Positions 14,917-16,955 of a stretch of DNA of 16,955 nt are shown piece after piece. The notes under the pieces were generated by a model. That model was not told the DNA's origin and did no database searches. It worked only from the letters and a program-made list of their open reading frames with translations. The translations under genes were made by a program, and so were the position numbers. This stretch comes from Clostridia bacterium BRH_c25. GTDB lineage: Bacteria; Bacillota_A; Clostridia; Lutisporales; Lutisporaceae. Numbering within the stretch: the stretch's first letter is position 1; each line of letters starts with the position of its first letter. The DNA is taken from contig LOES01000109.1 of the NCBI GenBank assembly GCA_001515955.1, forward strand, positions 1 through 16,955, in the 5' to 3' direction.

Positions 14917-15843
14917 ATGAAAAAAAAGATAGTTATTATGGGAAGTTTTGTGGTTGACCTAATGGGAAGAGCACCGCACCTGCCAGAACCTGGAGAGACT
15001 GTAAAGGGTAGTGCCTTTAAAATGGGCCCGGGAGGAAAAGGTTCAAATCAAGCGGTTGCGGCTAAAAGGGCAGGTGCAAATGTTGACATTATATCCAAAG
15101 TTGGAAATGATGTTTTTGGGGAGTTAGCAATAAATAACTTCAGGCAGGAAGGGTTTAACACAGAGTATATATTTATAGATACCTTCAATCAGACCGGAAC
15201 AGCATTGATACTGGTTGATGATACCACGGGTGAGAATGCGATACTTGTCACACTGGGTGCTTGCAGTAATATCACTAGTGATGACCTTGATAAGGCTAAA
15301 CATATGATAAAAGAAGCGGATATATTTGTTGCTCAACTAGAAACTAATATTTCCGCCATAGAACAATGTATAAAATGGGCACATGAAAGTGGTGTTCAAG
15401 TTGTACTAAATCCTGCACCTATCCAAGAGATTGATAACATCATTCTGGCAATGGTTGATATAATAACCCCAAACGAAGTAGAAGCATCTAAACTGACGGG
15501 AATAGATATAAATTCTATTGAAGATGCAAGAAAAGCAGCAACTCTCCTTCAAGACAAAGGAGCAAAAAATGTGGTAATAACACTGGGGGCAAAAGGTGCT
15601 CTGGTAAGAGAAGGGGAAAGGGAGGAAATAATAGAACCTTACAAGGTAAACGCAATTGATACTACCGGCGCCGGAGATGCTTTTAACGGAGGCCTCGTAA
15701 CAGCTTTATCTGAAAATAAAACTATCATTGAAGCCGCAAAATTTGCAAATGCATTGGCAGCCCTTTCGGTGACAAAGATTGGCACCGCACCAGCAATGCC
15801 ATTTAGAGAAGAGATAGAAAGGCTTATGAATACAAATATATAA
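14917..15843 (+). CDS. rbsK: Ribokinase-family sugar kinase (ribokinase or deoxyribokinase)
   Basis: 308-aa PfkB/ribokinase-family enzyme expected to phosphorylate D-ribose or 2-deoxyribose at O5. Seen: GSFVVDL with Asp14, LPEPGETVKGSAFKMGPGGKGSNQAVAA (first family signature; Gly40, Lys41 and Asn44 line the sugar site), Glu142, LNPAP, TPNEVEASKLTG, and the second signature DTTGAGDAFNGG with catalytic base Asp254. Positions run two behind E. coli RbsK for most of the N-terminal site. The residue matching RbsK Asn14 is Val12; the known deoxyribokinase DeoK, as I recall, also has a hydrophobic residue there. Together with the neighbouring deoC this makes deoxyribose a plausible substrate. The start at 14917 follows GAGGTG (14905-14910) by 6 nt; an upstream ATG at 14890 has no ribosome site. 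It is the last gene of the cluster. Confidence 0.9.
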   Translation: MKKKIVIMGSFVVDLMGRAPHLPEPGETVKGSAFKMGPGGKGSNQAVAAKRAGANVDIISKVGNDVFGELAINNFRQEGFNTEYIFIDTFNQTGTALILVDDTTGENAILVTLGACSNITSDDLDKAKHMIKEADIFVAQLETNISAIEQCIKWAHESGVQVVLNPAPIQEIDNIILAMVDIITPNEVEASKLTGIDINSIEDARKAATLLQDKGAKNVVITLGAKGALVREGEREEIIEPYKVNAIDTTGAGDAFNGGLVTALSENKTIIEAAKFANALAALSVTKIGTAPAMPFREEIERLMNTNI

Positions 15844-15844
15844 T

Positions 15845-15997
15845 TTATATGAAATTGCACCTGAAGCTGATATGTATGCAATAGATGCTGATTCTTGAAT
15901 GCTGATACTGAAAATATATAAATACTGTTATGTTAGACTCGTCAGCTTGGCGAGTCTTTATCTTTTCGCCGGGTGCCCCCCATGATAAAGGTGTCAT
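15845..15997 (-). pseudogene. Degenerate fragment resembling the 3' part of an rlmA-like gene
   Basis: CCATGATAAAGGTGTCAT at 15980-15997 is identical to 16824-16841 inside the rlmA-like gene. Aligning 15956-15997 with 16800-16841 gives 35 of 42 matches without gaps. On the minus strand both give MTPLSW, then GAPGEKIK here against RVPREKVK there. The frame then runs open to a TAA at 15845-15847, through the kinase gene's terminator hairpin, with only faint further likeness. No ribosome site or upstream domain is present, so I read it as the relic of a partial duplication, not a gene. How far it extends beyond 15956-15997 is uncertain. Confidence 0.5.
15935..15966 (+). terminator. Rho-independent terminator after the kinase gene
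   Basis: AGACTCGTC (15935-15943) pairs with GGCGAGTCT (15949-15957), including one T-G pair, around the loop AGCTT. It is followed by TTTATCTTTT. It closes the nucleoside cluster, 91 nt after the kinase stop codon. Confidence 0.8.
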
Positions 15998-16128
15998 TCT
16001 AATTTTGAGTGATAATATGAATAACGTATTCCCAGGTTAAAAAAGGAGAAATTTTAAGAAATACGGGCATAAAGGGAAATACTGTGCAAATACGAATAAA
16101 TTTAATCAATAATAATAATTTTTGAAGA

Positions 16129-16159
16129 TTGAAATATACTAAAAAAAGATAAATAATAT
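16129..16159 (+). promoter_or_regulatory. Weak candidate promoter of the hsp20 gene
   Basis: TTGAAA (16129-16134) could be a -35, with AATAAT (16152-16157, 17-nt spacing) or TAATAT (16154-16159, 19-nt) as the -10. The placement just before the CtsR-type operator is the main support. Confidence 0.35.
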
Positions 16160-16166
16160 AAGCAAA

Positions 16167-16183
16167 GGTCAAAGAAAGTCAAA
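16167..16183 (+). promoter_or_regulatory. CtsR-type heat-shock operator
   Basis: GGTCAAA (16167-16173), GAA, AGTCAAA (16177-16183) fits the CtsR direct heptad repeat RGTCAAA-NAN-RGTCAAA at every defined position. A further heptad in inverse orientation, TTTGACC, follows at 16192-16198. The site lies just after the candidate -10 and before the hsp20 ribosome site, where bound CtsR would repress transcription. Confidence 0.82.
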
Positions 16184-16228
16184 GTCTAATTTTTGACCTG
16201 AAATTAACATATTATGGAGGTGTTCTAT

Positions 16229-16669
16229 ATGTTCTTAATACCATATAGCAAAAAAGGCAGAGGTTTATCAAACAGACCCCAGGATGTTTTCAATATAGAC
16301 AGCTTTATCGAAAATTTCTTTGATGATCCGTTCATGCCTGCTTTGTTTACAGGTGATGCCCAGATAAGGGTGGACATAAAGGAGAATGAAAAGGAGTATA
16401 TTGTTGAAGCAGACCTGCCCGGGGTAAAGAAGGAAGAAATTAATATTGAGCTTAATAATGACAGACTTACAATATCCGTAGCAAGAAATGAGGAAAAAGA
16501 AAACTATATAAGGAAAGAAAGAAGAAGCGGCAGCTATTGCAGAAGCTTCCATGTTGAAAATGTAGTCGAGGATAAAATTTCTGCCAAGTTTGAGAATGGG
16601 GTCTTATCTATGGTGCTTCCGAAGAAGGAATCGGGAGAAAACAGGAAAAATCGCATAGAAATACAGTAA
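16229..16669 (+). CDS. Small heat-shock protein, Hsp20/alpha-crystallin family
   Basis: 146-aa ATP-independent chaperone (Hsp18 type of clostridia) that binds unfolding proteins and forms large oligomers. The variable N-terminal arm (about residues 1-42, with DVFNIDSFIENFFDDPF) leads into the alpha-crystallin domain: IRVDIKENEKEYIVEADLPG, KKEEINIELNNDRLTISV, and the conserved FENGVLSMVLPKK. The C-terminal RIEIQ carries the I-x-I motif that docks between dimers. ATG at 16229 follows GGAGGTG (16216-16222) by 6 nt; an in-frame ATG at 16214 overlaps that ribosome site and is rejected. The CtsR-type operator upstream predicts derepression on heat stress. The gene is monocistronic, ending in a strong hairpin. 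Confidence 0.96.
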   Translation: MFLIPYSKKGRGLSNRPQDVFNIDSFIENFFDDPFMPALFTGDAQIRVDIKENEKEYIVEADLPGVKKEEINIELNNDRLTISVARNEEKENYIRKERRSGSYCRSFHVENVVEDKISAKFENGVLSMVLPKKESGENRKNRIEIQ

Positions 16670-16672
16670 CAG

Positions 16673-16712
16673 AAAAAACCGGACTGCGGTTGTACCCGCA
16701 GTCCGGTTTTTT
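16673..16712. terminator. Bidirectional rho-independent terminator
   Basis: CCGGACTGCGG (16679-16689) pairs perfectly with CCGCAGTCCGG (16696-16706) around a 6-nt loop. Six A (16673-16678) and six T (16707-16712) flank it, so it works on both strands. It serves hsp20 and the convergent rlmA-like gene. Confidence 0.95.
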
Positions 16713-16721
16713 AATAAATTC

Positions 16722-16955
16722 TTACTTTCTTTTTTTTCTTGCTCCCACAATAATTGATAAATCTACAGATATGCTGTCAATACCAATGCTAAGAATATCC
16801 TTTACCTTTTCCCTTGGTACTCTCCATGATAAAGGTGTCATGTTTATAAGATGTTCAAGGCTCTCTCTATTTATAGGCAGAGTGTATTGTATTTGCTGAA
16901 GGTCTAAAATGCTGAGATTGCTCCTGAAATGTTCTATAACCTTTTCATTTGAATA
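16722..16955 (-). CDS. RlmA-like 23S rRNA (guanine-N1)-methyltransferase, C-terminal part only
   Basis: The minus strand is open from the window edge to a TAA at 16724-16722, giving the last 77 residues of a protein whose N-terminal zinc-binding and SAM-binding parts lie outside. The visible part has EHLINMTPLSWRVPREKVKD, matching the MTPxxW region near the end of RlmA/RrmA proteins, and a final ISVDLSIIVGARKK like their usual ending. Such enzymes methylate a guanine in a 23S rRNA hairpin. The gene converges on hsp20 and shares its terminator. Part of its sequence (16800-16841) is repeated at 15956-15997. The family call rests on the short C-terminal motif only. Confidence 0.7.
   Translation of the reverse strand, partial: YSNEKVIEHFRSNLSILDLQQIQYTLPINRESLEHLINMTPLSWRVPREKVKDILSIGIDSISVDLSIIVGARKKRK

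Larger units (their letters stand above)
15844..16228. other. Intergenic region between the kinase and heat-shock genes
   Basis: Apart from the terminator, the rlmA-like relic and the hsp20 promoter region, nothing is recognisable between 15998 and 16120. It is AT-rich, with an AAGGAG-like word near 16043 that no start codon follows. No CIRCE element (HrcA operator) was seen. Confidence 0.6.

Noticed and set aside
15851..15898. Short coding-like frame after the kinase stop, as a frameshifted extension
   Set aside because: The kinase is already full length for its family, and the 15 codons match nothing I recognise.
15998..16228. CIRCE (HrcA) operator for hsp20
   Set aside because: No TTAGCACTC/GAGTGCTAA-like inverted repeat was found; the CtsR-type site explains the control better.

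Overview
The window looks like chromosomal DNA from a low-GC, Gram-positive anaerobe of the Clostridia. This rests on strong AGGAGG ribosome sites, several TTG and GTG starts, a sigma-A promoter with 17-nt spacing, a CtsR-type heat-shock operator, and clostridial BlaI/BlaR and BMP-transporter families. A Ruminiclostridium-like relative is my guess; the sequence does not prove genus. No tRNA, rRNA, CRISPR array or intact insertion sequence was found.

Left part (1-5892): a 5'-truncated methyl-accepting chemotaxis protein is followed two bases after its stop by a GC-rich element of about 277 bp with imperfect terminal inverted repeats, resembling a MITE. Next is a BlaI/MecI-type repressor gene with two palindromic operators over its promoter and ribosome site. 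It overlaps a BlaR1/MecR1-type M56 metalloprotease gene whose extracellular part is not a penicillin-binding domain. A DUF421 membrane protein gene converges on this pair with a 15-bp gap. A very AT-rich 830-bp spacer follows, with a candidate third BlaI-like site and 12-bp tandem repeats.

Centre (6582-15966): one co-directional cluster for nucleoside uptake and breakdown. In order it holds a LacI-family regulator, a 207-aa protein resembling the C-terminal region of RarA/MgsA without the ATPase core, purine-nucleoside phosphorylase (deoD), a BMP/PnrA-type lipoprotein, a two-domain ABC ATPase, two permeases, deoxyribose-phosphate aldolase (deoC) and a ribokinase-family kinase. The model is that the lipoprotein and ABC complex import purine (deoxy)nucleosides. 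DeoD splits them to base plus (deoxy)ribose-1-phosphate. DeoC cleaves deoxyribose-5-phosphate to acetaldehyde and glyceraldehyde-3-phosphate, and the kinase phosphorylates free (deoxy)ribose. Phosphopentomutase, which would link DeoD to DeoC, is absent here. A perfect 12-bp-stem hairpin lies after the lipoprotein gene and a terminator follows the kinase gene.

Right part (15844-16955): a small heat-shock protein gene with a CtsR-type operator is convergent with the 3' end of an rlmA-like rRNA methyltransferase gene; they share a strong bidirectional terminator. A second, degenerate copy of part of the rlmA 3' region lies on the other side of the heat-shock gene in the same orientation.

Most unusual points: the RarA-C-like gene in a nucleoside operon, the LacI regulator lacking the hinge leucine, the element at 2006-2282, the duplicated rlmA fragment, and a possible wider BlaI regulon.
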